From positions 350,745 through 414,744 of the forward strand of contig JADANN010000009.1 in the NCBI GenBank assembly GCA_018806985.1: DNA of 64,000 bases, written 5' to 3'. The notes beneath the pieces were generated by a model. That model had not been told where the DNA came from, did not search any database, and saw only the letters and a list, made by a program, of their open reading frames with translations. Positions 43,076 to 54,567 of this stretch are shown here, piece by piece. A program made the translations under genes and the position numbers. Origin of the DNA: Angiostrongylus vasorum. Its lineage: Eukaryota > Nematoda > Chromadorea > Rhabditida > Metastrongylidae. Position 1 is the stretch's first letter, and every line of letters starts with the position of its first letter.

Positions 43076-43794
43076 AATATTTGTTTTATTAATTGCAACT
43101 GTACATACAAAATAGCAGAGGTGAAAGAGGTGCCAAACTAATTCTGTTCGGATGGCGAGTATTTACAAGGTGACGAAATCTCATATCTCTTTGCTTCGTT
43201 CTCAAAAAAAACCCAGATCATTTGAATGACGATGGTAGTGTGGAAACAAATCCGCTATATTTCAAACTTACTCGTAGATTTCTGTGAACTATCAACGAAA
43301 GTTCTAGAATAATCTACTAAAAACAAATATTCACTGAGCACGATGAGTCCACTTTCAACGTGTTGGTATAGGTACTAAGGCGTCAAAAGAAATGTCCTTG
43401 AGACACGAAACAGAACGCATAATAGGACGGCCTTCCTTAAACAAATCTGATCCAGGAATAGACGAACTTAGCGAATTATTTCTTCCATTCTGACATAACA
43501 TCCAAATTTCAGCACTGGATCAAAAGCCGCAAGAAACAAAATTTAGTAGTAAATCAAACCATTTAGTCATTTCATATCAAGGCTAATCAGCGTTGTTCCC
43601 CATCTTCTGCATGTACTTAACTCCACAAATGAGATTAGATCAACCAATCTTTAAAAAATATCTTCCACACATTGACAAAAGTGAAATGCCAATAGCAAGG
43701 ATTGCAGCGATGATCTCGAAGGTAATAAAAGTCGTTCATAGTACACTGGGTCATAGTAGTTTGTCAGAAATTACATCTGCCTCCAATTTTGACT

Positions 43795-44095
43795 TTTGTC
43801 GACTATGAAAAGCCATTTGACACGACGAAATGGATCTAATAATGTTAGTCCTAGTCGACCAAGAAGTAGACGGGTCCCTGCAAAGAACTCTGTCTGACTA
43901 TTGTCGGAACTGTTCCATGAAAATACGGCTTTTCCATCGACCGCTCACCATATCCACCCAGTCCATGGAAAACCCTACGAGGCGAAAGCGAAGATATCAC
44001 ACTTGATGCCTCCCTGATTGTAAAGACCACCTCGTACGTGTACCTGACGTTAAATGAAAATGTGTAACGACAAGGAGGAGGCACTTCAGCAACAC
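43795..44095 (+). mobile_element. RTE reverse-transcriptase fragment, unit 1
   Basis: TFVDYEKPFDTTKW (RT block with the first catalytic Asp), then CSMKIRLFHRPLTISTQSM-like, and IVKTTSYVYL. It is broken by stops. Confidence 0.6.
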
Positions 44096-44278
44096 GATCG
44101 CTCGCTTTGAATTATCGACATTATGCCACTGATCACCTTCTACTGAAGCAAAAATTGTGTGGTGGAACTCTAGCTCCAGCGAGCGCTAAAACAAATAGAG
44201 TTTAATGATGCCCCATACGTCAGCCCTTATGGACCTGTAGGTGACACAAGAAGTGAAAACTTCTACAACGAGAAGGAA

Positions 44279-46245
44279 TTACTCACCATCACGTAGTACT
44301 GTTTTTGGAGCGCTAATTGGCACATAGTTATGCCAATAGTCGTGTTCGTGTTCAAGCGCTTCAATTACTGTGTTGGACAAAAGGCGATTCATTAAATTGC
44401 CTAAAAACCAGCGAAACAGAACGCCTTCGATGACATATTGTGAAACCTCTCCTGAGAACGTGACAAGAAATTTGCTGAGAAACAATTAAGCCTCTAATAA
44501 TAAATGCAAACAGCACGACGGTTAGGCTTACTGCGATCGCGAAGATGTATGTTTGTAGGCGAAAGAGTGAGCCGGCAAAACTATACAACAGAGATTCCGA
44601 AGTGACGTAAGGCGTGAAACCACGAAAGCGCCTCAGTACCTATTACGAAATAAGCAATCAGACTATCCTCTAGAAAGAATAAGAGAAAAAGGTGGAATGC
44701 TCAAGTGCGATTCGCCATATACAGTCATCAGAATGTAGCTTCTGCCAAACGTTACATCGCCAAATTAGCATATACTAAATGATCAAACGAATAGTAGAAT
44801 AAATTTTTCAACGATCAAGCAACCAAAAGAAAAACAGGAAACACCAAAGAAAAAAATCTTAAGACTGAGAATTTGTGAGGGGTTAGAATGTAAGTGGTTT
44901 TGTGAAGCAAAGAAAGGAAAGGTACGTACTAACCAAATTTACTGCACATCTTCTTGCCATCACACCTGCAGTCGGTTCGAAGCTCGCTTTAGCATCTGCT
45001 CATTCGTTGCCGCAATCCGAGACTCGAAGTCATTCAAGCGACTTCTGACTTCTCGCTTCCTCCTTTCAACTGAATAGCAAACTAGCTTCTAGAGGTTTCG
45101 ACGGCCTCTTGAATGACTGTTTCCTACTTGCTTCTATACTGCTCCACCTCCGCGTGTAACTAAATGATGCCACGTACGAAGCAAGGTCATATTAAAAACC
45201 ACAGTAATAAGAATGAAAGGGTTCTTGTAAACATGGGCACATGGGTGAAATCACCTTCTGCATTTCACTACGAATTTCCCTACAGTGACTCAAATATCAT
45301 CGGCTCCAACTGTTTGAGTTTTTCGTTGTACAGGAGCTGGAAAACAACTATTTAAATGTTCCCGAGCAAAAACTTCTATGAGACAAACATGAATACTTTC
45401 ACGCTGAATGAAAAATCACAGGATGAATAAAGTCCTACCTTCCACTTTAGGCGCTCCTCCTCGAATCTTTCAAAACGCGAATCCACGATTTCCATAGAGT
45501 CCATTTCTTTGTCGTAACGAATGAGTCCACCCTTTGGTAATATATCAGAGCGGATCGCTTGAAAATATGGAAAAACCTTTTTGAGAAATGACGAAACACT
45601 TGTCACTGAATATCCTCCTTAATTCACTTGTTCCAAAGATCGTCTTAATATATTTCAATAGGAAGCAAACAGACCCCTGGCTAAGCACACCAGCGAGGAA
45701 CAGAACGATCACTGTTCCAGTAAGGCTACCCCCGTATGAGGAACCAAGAGTAGCGTGACCAAATCAGAGAGACGTAGAAGGCCCTTGAAAGAGGAAAAAA
45801 GAAAAAAACATGAAAAAATGAAAGGAATGGACAACCCTGGTTTGAATGCCAAGTGAAATTTTGAAATACCCCCAGTACAATCATATTAGATTCTTGCCTT
45901 CTCGAGCCAAACACACAACAACAATACTTTTCCCAGAGCAGAGTATAAATAGCATCAGCAATTTCTTTTTGGACAACTACTGCTACCTCGAAATAACTAG
46001 TGCCCTCATACACTGGTACTAACCCTATAAGTTATTACATTTGCGACAGCACTAGTTTCTCCATAACTGCCAGTGAGATTTTATGTAATTGGAGCATTTC
46101 TAGAATCGAAAGTTTGGCAATAATAACGAAAGAAATTTGCTCTATCGCCATTAAATTAATCCTAAAGTTGACTGGAGCTGAAACGTTCAGAGACACCGAA
46201 TTCGCTAACCTTTCGACACAAACGTCGCGACAGCTATCTGATGGA
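44279..46245 (-). pseudogene. SUN-gene pseudogene, unit 1
   Basis: Matches the SUN gene exon by exon: a first block near 46200-46020 resembling 34820-34554; the exon at about 45430-45560 (RYDKEMDSMEIVDSRFERFE, intact); the coiled-coil exon near 44945-45160, with internal stops; and SUN parts ESLLYSFAGSLFRLQTYIFA near 44590-44520 and EALEHEHDYWHNYVPISAPK near 44370-44300. Frameshifts in FCFAGF and after SAPK, an in-frame TAG in the coil, and no C-terminal YTCIY exon show it is not functional. Confidence 0.65.
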
Positions 46246-47470
46246 GACCAGTCATACTGATGGAGTCATACATAATGAGAGAATGTCCCTGGCTTGAGTA
46301 GAAAAAATCAAATATTGATCTGGGCCAGGCGACGTGTCTCCATCAAATAACTGTAAGACTAATAAAGGACAAGATGCTGAATGTTGAGAATACGTCGTTT
46401 AGTATAGAATGAGAAAATAATAAAGCTTCCGGCGTTGATCAATTCCCGATGGATGCCCATGCATTCGACTTCAATAAGCATCGTAGGAGGAGAAAGAGTG
46501 CACATCCTACCTTACAGTGACTTGGGGTGGCTTACCGGTGTATCTAGTCAGTGCCTACCTCTAACCCTGACTCTGACGTGGTTGCTATGAAAATAAAATT
46601 TACGTAATGAGTTTTTTTCTAGTGAGGTTATGAAAGCATTTGTTTGAGTAGACTGTGTATCAATTTGACCTTTCCAAGCTCTGAATAAGACGAAACCTTC
46701 GAAACGTCAGCTATTGTGAATAAAAAATAGCGTTATAACAAACTCGTGTCTGCTCATGAAGAAAACAGTGCGTAACCCGTGCAGTTTCACCCACTGAATG
46801 AAATGTTTAGCTAACGATCGCGTAATTTGCGATGTCGTTGACCACCTTCTCTGCCAATCCATGAAGATGGCTTCTCGATAGTTAGCAGACTATTCTCGAA
46901 GATTCGGATTTTTAAAGAGAATACGAAGACGAAGTGGATTCTTACCTTGCCAATCACGTATCTTATTTATCCTGTTGTTCTCACGGGAGATCACTGTATA
47001 GAACCGCTTCAATAGTGTGGTCCTCAAAGAACCTCAGCTTGAGCCGAAATCGGCCTGATAAGGAGTACCCATACCTAAAGAGAGACGGTGTCCTAGCTAA
47101 TGTGTCTCAGCCGATTTGGCCTTCTTAAAAAGCATGGAAAGATCAAAATTAACGACTTTTAACCTAAGAGAGACATATTACTCAACCGTAAATACACTGC
47201 GTGGTTAGAATCCAGCAATTAGTTGACGATTCTTAAAAAACAATCACTATTTGAAGAAGTTATCTTCTATGTGACTGAAATTTAGGCCTCAGATTTCTCC
47301 AGACAAGTGTATGGGAGTATTTCGTTGGGTAACTTACGCACTATTTTTACTAGTCCAGACTCCGAAGAGGGCTAAAACGACTGAAACGTTAGCTACCATC
47401 GAATATTATCACAACGTCCTTGTGCTCATCAAGAAAACAGTAAATTATTGATCAGCGGCGAGGTTAAGAG
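46206..47470. repeat. Start of diverged duplication unit 2
   Basis: Resembles 38420-38970: CAGCTATCTGATGGAGACCAG, the palindrome CCCTGGC...GCCAGGC, a SINE-1 fragment at 46425-46560, then Penelope-like terminal remnants. The mariner found in units 1 and 3 is absent. Confidence 0.55.
46677..46720 (+). ncRNA. Hammerhead-like motif, core change
   Basis: CTGAATAAGACGAAACCTTC followed by GAAACGTCAGC. G8 of the core is T and stem II has a mismatch; the GAAA box is intact. Confidence 0.35.
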
Positions 47471-47619
47471 AATGCTCCTGTGAATAAAGCATATAGTTCG
47501 AAGATTAAATAGTTAACCAACAGAACTAACACTTTAAACTGCGCTTGCTTATGACGCACTATAGTCTGCATGGGAGTCTTCTTTCCTAACAGGCGAACGC
47601 GGATAATATATTTGTATAC

Positions 47620-48904
47620 CATGGTTTTCTCTGAAGGCCAGCACTCCTTCGCGACACAGCACGTGGTGGTAGAGCTGTCTGTAAGGAATAACAGTAAAAG
47701 TCACCGAACTTCATACCAGACCACACTGCAACGTATTACTCCAATAAGCTCCAATATCTGATGAAATCTACCACGAATATGTATCATTCTACAATCTAGC
47801 AACTTCTATAAATCCTAAGAAATTGTTATGGCTGAAGTATGCACTTACTTGAATCCAAGCTTCAACTCCCTCGGACTACCACTCGGAAACGCGCCGCGGA
47901 GAACACTGTGGAACATTTCCGCAGTGTAAGGCCTTGGCAGGCGCTTCAGATACTCGTACGCCTTGAGAATAGAGAGAAGGAATTTGCCTTCGATGGCCAT
48001 ATTCTATGAAAGGTAAGCAAATTGTTACATTTAAGACCACGTATTGTCACCAATCGCTGTCAAATTCTCTTAACGGTCCAGAGGAATTTCGAAAGCAGAA
48101 GTCAGCTATCTGTAGCGATCAGTGAAACGAAGACAAAACAGCCTAACTATTTTAATAAACACATACCCTTGATTGGAGGACTTCTTCAGGAGGACAAAGC
48201 CGCACTTCTGAAAGCATAGAACAAGACTGCTTAAGAATATTTTAGTATAAAAACCTTCAAGCATGAAACAAAAAGTGTAACAAGCCGTAAAATTAAACAT
48301 CAAATAGTTGAACTATTTTCAGCGGATATGGAATATAATTACAACGTATGTAGCGCCGACTTTCAGCACTCCAGTAGGCAAAAACTTTGGAATAGGGAAA
48401 AAAAATAAGCTTGGAGATTCGACGAAAAAAGTGAAATGAAATTCAGTGAACTGACACGCTCCAAGGGTATTCCTGAGGCACTTGCCACTTTGTAGAAATG
48501 TCCTATGATATGAAGACGCCATAACAAAGGAACAAGTATTGCAGCTTTTTTTTAAACGTTAGGTAGAGGCTTCAAACAAATTGTTCTCGCAATCCACTAA
48601 ACAAATCCCACCCCTGAGATGTTCTATGTTCTTTCACGTTTGTTCTAAAGGTTTCTTCCAATATTATTCACACTCGTGCGGCACCTTTTGAATGGAATAA
48701 ACGCAATGCGATCAACGACTTTAAGAAACCACCTATTCGGTTTGCATGATCGGGACACCGGTGAGTGGGAACCACATATACACGAAACAGTTGAAAGGAA
48801 GATCGGTTCGAGAAAAAGAGAACGACGAAGAGGACAATGAAATGCTCGAAATGCTCACCTGTAGGGAGCGCAGCTTCGGCCGTTACTGCCACGTGACGGT
48901 TTCG
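47620..48904 (-). CDS. Unrecognised multi-exon gene, intact copy
   Basis: The clearest exons are two. One follows the acceptor TTACCTTTCATAG and starts two bases later with an ATG at 48000. It is open for 50 codons (EGKFLLSILKAYEYLKRLPR, then AEMFHSVLRGAF) to a donor AA|GTAAGT at 47849. The next (47620-47678) starts after TTATTCCTTACAG and continues in phase as KQLYHHVLCREGVLAFRENH to a G|GTATAC donor. Upstream are an exon 48859-48904 (RNRHVAVTAEAALPT) with clean TTTCAG and GTGAGC borders, and two conserved blocks near 48370 and 48230 (FAYWSAESRRYIRCNY; KCGFVLLKKSSNQG). Whether those belong to the same transcript is unclear. The two near-identical copies at 41735 and 60230 have a stop where this one has Glu-4. 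No family recognised. Confidence 0.5.
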
Positions 48905-49639
48905 CTGAAACTAATAATGACATTTATTTTGTTAATTGCAAGTGTACATACAAAATAACAAAGGTGAAATTGGTGCTAACAAACTCTGTTGCATTTCAAA
49001 GATGATAACATGATAGGGTGAAAACAACTGTGCCAAATTCTATGGCCACCCGTAGATTTCCGTGGACTATAAACAAAAATTCTAGGATAATCTACCAAAA
49101 CAAGATATTCAACGACCTTTGATGACGAGACGACAGCAGCTGAAGTTCCCTGGTTGCTTGGAGCCCGAGCAGTCCGCTTTCGGCGTGGTGGTGTAGGTAT
49201 TAAGGCATCAAAAGAAATGTCCTTGAGACTCCACAGAGAACGGGTAATAGGACGGCCCTCCTACAACAAATATGATCCAGGAAAGGACGAACCTAACGAA
49301 TTAGTTCTTCCAGTCTGACATAACGTACATATTTCAACACTGGAACAAAGGCCTCAACAAACACAATTTAGTAAACAAAGTAGTAAATCAGACCGTTTAC
49401 TCATTTCATATCAAAGCTAATCAGCGTTTTTCCTTATCCTCTCCTCCGTTAGTACATTAGGTAAATAACTCTGCTGAGATGAGATTAGATCAGCTAAACT
49501 TTGGAAAATATCTTCCACACATTGACAAAAGTGGAAAGCCAATTGTAAGAATTGCAGCGATAATTTCAAAGGAAATAAAAATGGGCGGTCATGCTATACT
49601 GGGTCGTAATAGTTTGTCGAAAAAATACATCTGCCCTTA

Positions 49640-50250
49640 ATCATGACTTTTGGTGACTATGAAAAACCGTTCGACACCACGAAACGAATGCAATACTGTT
49701 AGCTGTCGTCGAGCAAGAAGTGGACGGGTCCTACAACAAATGCTACCTTATTGTTATCTAAACTGTTTTAAGAAAAGATGCCTTTTCCATTTACCGCTCA
49801 CCATATCCACTCAGTTCGTGGAAATCTCACGGGGCGAAGGCGAAGCGATCACACCTGATGGTTCCCAGATTGTAGAGACCACCTCCTGTGTGTGCCTTAG
49901 GCTCCAGTGACCACGGATAACGGCATGAGGAGGAATTAGACAGAAGAGCGAAAGCAGCCGGGCAGCATTCGGTCCTCTACACGAAGCCAAAGATCAGCTA
50001 AAGGACCCGAAAATCCGCATTCGCCTGTTCTATTCAACAGCCGTCCTAACTTCCTGTTATGCAGCAGAGTGGCATCGTAGAGACCTAGGCGAACATACAT
50101 CTGTAGTGAAATATAGACGGGTCGGTCGTATAATGGCAAGAACAAACGCCAGATGGACGAAACGAACTGTAGGGTGGACTTCTCGAGGACACTGAAGTCC
50201 CACAGGACGACCACCTGCAACTTGGGGCGGACCTTTTTGTAACTAACTAT
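49640..50250 (+). mobile_element. RTE LINE relic, unit 2
   Basis: GDYEKPFDTTK near 49655, FHLPLTISTQF near 49785, IVETTSCVCL near 49870, KAAGQHSVLYTK-like near 49950, and the C-terminal NARWTKRTVGWTS near 50140 with GRPPATWGGPF near 50205 (typical RTE end RWTKRTLEWIPR, GRPPTRW). Stops and shifts occur throughout. Confidence 0.6.
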
Positions 50251-50254
50251 CAAT

Positions 50255-50690
50255 CTGCCGTATTAGCAGCTGCAGTTGTTTTACAGAACACGGTACAAGA
50301 CTCACACCCGTCACCATTTTCGAGTCAAACTGCCACAGACGATGACCACTGCGAGGGAAGAGAAGGGTGGAAGCTGTGCTGGGGTCTGCACAACTAGTGA
50401 AGACGGCCCGTCCAAGTAGCTGAGTAGGTACTTCAGCATGTGATAAGACTCAAATTCACACTGCATATTTCTTTGCAAACGAGAATTACTTATCGAAAAA
50501 TTGACAACGAAGTTCACTCCAGCAAAAATATCGCTTGCTGTGAAATCTTCGACATTGTGCCATCGACCGTCTTTATAATGAACTGAACTTGTTGGGATGA
50601 AAAACCGCCGAATTTAGATGAATCTGTGATTGCTTCATGGACTATGAGACTTCTGCACAATAGCGTTCTGAAGAAAACACGGAAATGATG
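50255..50690. other. Family C fragment (50360-50428), otherwise nothing recognised
   Basis: GCTGTGCTGGGGTCTGCACAAC and GACGGCCCGTCCAAGTAG are the end of family C in reverse orientation. The rest shows no exon or repeat I can support. Confidence 0.4.
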
Positions 50691-50691
50691 A

Positions 50692-51061
50692 CTACCGCAA
50701 TAAAAGTCCGAAGAGTTTGTTCTCCAGGGCTTCTTCCACGTTCGGGAGATGGTGTCGTTTCAGAGGTCTCCCGATAGTTGACTCTCTAAATTTGAAGGAG
50801 AAAAATGGTAAAATTCCCAACAATGCGCTTACAAGAAAAATATTATGCTAAGAATGCAAAATAATGTCAGCATACCCTTTCCAATCATACGCTGACTGAA
50901 CCGACGGGTGGAAGTCCTCGTCATCGCGTCTGACGTATTGCACTGAAGAACGTGCTGCCAATTACTAAGAATTAACAAGCTTCGAATCAGAAACTGAACA
51001 AGGAACCTGTTTTCAAGCTTACCGCACATCTACCTCAATGCGCTTCATCCAGTCGAAGATT
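50692..51061 (-). CDS. Candidate multi-exon gene, three exons in phase
   Basis: Three exons join with matching phases: 51023-51061 (IFDWMKRIEVDV), 50876-50964 after TTAATTCTTAG (NWQHVLQCNTSDAMTRTS, then RRFSQRMIGK), and 50692-50783 after AAATTTAGAG (STIGRPLKRHHLPNVEEALE, then NKLFGLLLR), ending in TAG or at a possible CG|GTAGTC donor. The introns are 58 and 92 bases. The segment RMIGKESTIGRPLK...VEEALENKL recalls the DNA-binding region of pogo/CENP-B-type transposases, but the match is too short to rely on. An open exon upstream on the same strand (51191-51385) could be its first exon, though its phase does not fit directly. Confidence 0.45.
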
Positions 51062-51190
51062 CTTAGTCATTAATTTTTGATATGCTTCACAACGTTTCTC
51101 ATAACATCCAAAAAATGAGAAACAAGCAAACTGAGCTGATCCACAAAATGGATTTAGCGATGGAAGCACTTAGACCTAATAAGACCATTC

Positions 51191-51385
51191 CTATATTTGT
51201 CTCGGCTGTGCAAGCCTATGCGCCTTTATTGTTCGAAGTAAACATTTGAGGATTACTTCTGATGGAGCAAAAAGGTTCAAACACAGCACTTGTCGCATTA
51301 CTTCACAATGACCTAGTGTCCCATTAGACAAAAAAGGCTGAATTTCTGAATGTGCAGGCAGCTTTAAGAGAGAACTAGTAGCCAT
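51191..51385 (-). CDS. Candidate exon with ATG, same strand as 50692-51061
   Basis: The ATG at 51385 opens 64 codons (SLLKLPAHSEIQPFLSNGTL, then GHCEVMRQVLCLNLFAPSE) with a potential donor GAA|GTAATC after FAPSE. The composition is protein-like. No family recognised. It may be the start of the downstream gene through an unidentified middle exon. Confidence 0.35.
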   Translation of the reverse strand: MATSSLLKLPAHSEIQPFLSNGTLGHCEVMRQVLCLNLFAPSEVILKCLLRTIKAHRLAQPRQI

Positions 51386-51399
51386 TTATAAGTATTTCC

Positions 51400-52790
51400 A
51401 ACAGTAAACCCATTTTCTTGTCACACTGCTTATACTCAAAGCGATGGTTCATCACTAATTGTGACATTCAATGAAAAACTTGCTTAATCAACGGCTAAAG
51501 CTGAACGTAGTCATTGGGGTTGCGGCAGTGACTTCCATTAAATTCCAGCATAAATAATCGATGCCTCGGTTTTACTTGCAAGCTTGTACGAGGGTCTTAC
51601 TAAACTTTGTTTTTGCCAACACATCGACATGATCGCCTTCTTCAGAGCCGTGATGAATCAAGTGTCCAGAGCAGTTCAATTCTGTGATGTGTGTCTTCGT
51701 AGTAGCGTGGAGTCAAATTGAGTGGATTGCCGAATCACAGGAATTAATTCACGTAGACCAGTACTATCACAAAACCATGACATTCTTTACCTATACCGAG
51801 GCTCAGTGAGAGGTAGCGGTAAAGATAATGCCTTACTACACGGCAGTCGATATTTTTCGAACTGAAGAATAACGAATTATCCCCATGAAAATACAAAATT
51901 TGGTACTTCGAGACGCCAGCCATTTCTGCGGCCTCCACTCTACCCGATTCGATTCTATCCGACTACAAACACCCATAATTGGAGTAGCTATAGTTAGGCT
52001 ATACTGCTACCGGCAACCAAATCGAATCATTTTTTGCTTCGAAGAGGACTATGGCTCTGAGATGTTAGCTATAATACAACAAAAATTAGTGCATCAGCTC
52101 TGAATCAATTTCATCTGAACAAGTCCGAAAGAGTGGGAACATACCTGGTTCGACATATTGGAACCGATTTCTACCTCAGTTATTGCTCTCCTATAACAAT
52201 GTTATTAAAATCGATTGTATTGCACCAATTACAATCCTTTACAGCCTGAACTCGCCGAAAATATTAGTAGCTGCTTCAACCTATTCAGCACACCGCTACA
52301 ATCGCAAGATTAGTCGGAAGAAAAAGAAAGAAATCCACAGAATGTACAACGATCTACTGCTTCAATTAGTGAATGGTGAACTATTTTATCAAGAAAACCC
52401 TGCTACAAAACTTTTTCACTAAAGCGCGTCTGAACCTCTTATCTCATTGTCAGTATTACACTTTCACATATGTACAAAAATGACAGGAAGAAAGAAGCAA
52501 AAGTAATAAAACTGAATCCCTGCCTTACGCAACCCACTCGGCAACACAGGGACAGCCACACCGAGGACTGTCGACCGAGGGAAGCTTTTGTTTCTCTGGT
52601 GCCCACCATCAAAGTGCTCCCCGAGCAGTCGAGGCCGCAACAACGGCAGAGCCGCAACCGATAGGAAAACAGTTCCTATGGAATAGATAGTAGTCTCTGC
52701 GCAATCCACGACTTGTTTTATTTTGGTGACTGCTTGTGGTAGACGTGTGCATAGTTATCATTATTATTTTCTCTTGTTACCTGACCTGAC
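51400..52790. other. No gene recognised; Penelope remnant near 51620
   Basis: GATCGCCTTCTTCAGAGCCG at 51631 is a scrap of Penelope terminal repeat. 52439-52709 is GC-rich with open frames on both strands and may be an exon, but strand and borders are undecided. Confidence 0.3.
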
Positions 52791-52794
52791 ACCA

Positions 52795-52975
52795 CATGTA
52801 TATCACTGTGAGAATTCCAGCAGTTTTCCAATTCGATTCGTTTCCTTCCATCCACTATCCAGAAAGGTGTTCGGGCGTTTTTACGCATGATTTTCGACTG
52901 GTGCTTGAAGATTTTCTAGTCTTCGTTACGAATGTTGTTAAATGCTGGTTGATTCTATTCGGAGTGAGCTTGGCC
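52795..52975 (-). repeat. SINE-2 3' fragment
   Basis: The minus strand reads CAACCAGCATTTAACAACATT, TCTTCAAGCACC and GGATGGAAGGAAACGAATCG, the 3' half of SINE-2. Confidence 0.45.
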
Positions 52976-53085
52976 TAGACAAGTCTGCTACCATTTTTCC
53001 AACGCCGAAGGGAAGATAGGCGTCGATGGTTTTGTTCGTTGGCTAATGGATTTTTTCTAAAAAAGCTCATGAACTTATCTATTAC

Positions 53086-53568
53086 CTGTACGAACACTCT
53101 TCCGCATTGCCGAGTGCCTTGGACGGGTGACGCAAACCTGTAGACTATTCTGGCTCGTGTCTTTCAGGTGATGTCTTACGTTTAAATCAGTAGTCGGTTC
53201 GGTGCACTCTTTTAATGCTCCTGACACTAAGCTATTGCTCGATCGTGTTCGGCGCTTTTCTCTCTTATGACCACCTATCTGGGCTATTTGATTTTCGATA
53301 TCTTTCAATGTACAGCATTCTTCCATTCCGACGACACTAATATCCATGTCTCTCAAGAATACGTTCTCGAAGAACGAATGGTGTAATCGAAAGAGTGCGC
53401 ACTCAACCGACTGTTGATCAACTTTCGAGTAGAGTCCCTACTCAGGATTTCCAACTCGTTATAAACCATAGAAACATTTGAAGATGTTATCATTGGTGCC
53501 ACTAAGGGAGCAGAAAATAACTCGTGTTTAATGAACACTGGTTTTTTATGAGACAGATATTTCCACAC
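53086..53568 (-). CDS. Candidate multi-exon gene with a frameshift
   Basis: Minus strand. A long exon ends at an AAC|GTAAGA donor (53180) and encodes FLRDMDISVVGMEECCTLKD, then IENQIAQIGGHKREKRRTRS and ALKECTEPTTDLN. A 42-base intron follows, then exon 53086-53137 after AGTCTACAG (VCVTRPRHSAMRKSVRT) to a G|GTAATAG donor, all in phase. Further 5', after CTGCTCCCTTAG, another frame gives VYNELEILSRDSTRKLINSR. It leads into the same exon only across a shift near 53360, so there is either a missed intron or an indel. The product is hydrophilic and basic with no motif I recognise. Confidence 0.4.
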
Positions 53569-53616
53569 GAGTCACGAAAGTGGAAGAGTAGTTGCCCCTA
53601 ACGCCTCGACCACGAC

Positions 53617-53823
53617 ATGAATGAAGAGAAGCTGGTGTCCGCCCAGGACATCGATACCAGCATTATCATTTCCGGAATGGCAATTAAAGATTACATCGAG
53701 AGGGCGTCGTCCTACAAAGCCCTTCACTATTCACAGATGGACCACCTGTGGCTGATGAATATTTCATCTCAATCACTAAAGCATTACCTCGATTCTCAGT
53801 GTTTTTACCGTACTGCAGTCTAA
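53617..53823 (+). CDS. Unassigned open frame with ATG, plus strand
   Basis: 68 codons from ATG to TAA with natural composition (EEKLVSAQDIDTSIIISGMA, then IKDYIERASSYKALHYSQMD). The opposite strand is closed by stops. It could be a terminal exon or a decayed gene piece. No family recognised and no flanking acceptor stands out. Confidence 0.3.
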   Translation: MNEEKLVSAQDIDTSIIISGMAIKDYIERASSYKALHYSQMDHLWLMNISSQSLKHYLDSQCFYRTAV

Positions 53824-53829
53824 TTATGG

Positions 53830-54355
53830 ACAGTATTCAAAGAAACGACAAGTGATACAGATGATTTAAACAAACAGACATCGTTCGATGCGATTCCCAC
53901 TCCCAAAAGAAAAGAAAGGAAGAAAAAAAACGAAAAGGAAAAGCGAGACGAAAAAGTCCGTATGTACAAAAGAAGCGCCGAGAAAGGGACGCATTCAAAT
54001 TGCCCGCCATGCAACATCCCTTTAAATTCGTCTATTCCGCTGCCCTACGGTATTTCGTGGTAGGTCCAGCCGTGTACGCGGTTTTTTCTTCAGCTGCAGG
54101 AAACAGCGAAATCTCGTCCGCGTCCGCTTCCGACACTAATCAATACTTGCAACGGCCCTGATTTTTGGGTGGTCCGCTATATTCTTTCGCTAACTGAAAA
54201 GACTTCGAGGGTTTCCATCTTGACTATTTATTTTGCTATGTAGCTGTACCACACTGTGTTCCGCCTGTCAATCTTGCAGCCACATTGCTGCTTGTATTTC
54301 GTTCTTTTTAGGTCATAAAGTTGAACTTTCAGAAAAACTATAATGGGTTGGCGAT
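53830..54355. other. No gene recognised
   Basis: Purine-rich tract (GAAAAGAAAGGAAG type) at 53907-53960. Nothing else is supported. Confidence 0.4.
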
Positions 54356-54360
54356 TGATA

Positions 54361-54436
54361 GTTGAACTTTATATTCCCTACAGAACAACCTGTAGAGCGT
54401 TGAACTTTATATTCCCTACAGAACAACCTGTAGAGC
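54361..54436. repeat. 38-base perfect tandem duplication
   Basis: Two identical adjacent copies (54361-54398 and 54399-54436) beginning GTTGAACTTTATATTCCC. Each contains the small inverted pair CTACAG...CTGTAG. Confidence 0.85.
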
Positions 54437-54567
54437 TTTCCTGTCCCTCACATAATGTGCGATGTTGTTTCTTCTGCAATTCGCAACGCCTTGTTTTGAA
54501 TTTGAGTTAAGAATTTGAGGGGTTGGGGCACCAGCGCACTTGTTTAAATCGGTTACTTTACCGTTAC

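Larger units (their letters stand above)
38372..45507. repeat. Segmental duplication, unit 1
   Basis: Matches 56875-64000 over its whole length (offset 18,503 at the start falling to 18,493 at the end). The first 350-400 bases differ at many positions. After about 38,760 the copies are almost identical, and most differences are in homopolymer length, for example TGTGGGGACAGG against TGTGGGGGACAGG near 39418/57919. The match must continue beyond the window end. Confidence 0.9.

Noticed and set aside
42815..43115. Long minus and plus frames with Phe-rich or Lys-rich tracts
   Set aside because: They run through an intron of the pseudogene copy and a purine-rich tract. Only the 46-base exon near 43020-43070 looks coding.
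52439..52709. GC-rich frames on both strands, considered as an exon
   Set aside because: No decisive splice borders, no motif, and neither strand is clearly better.
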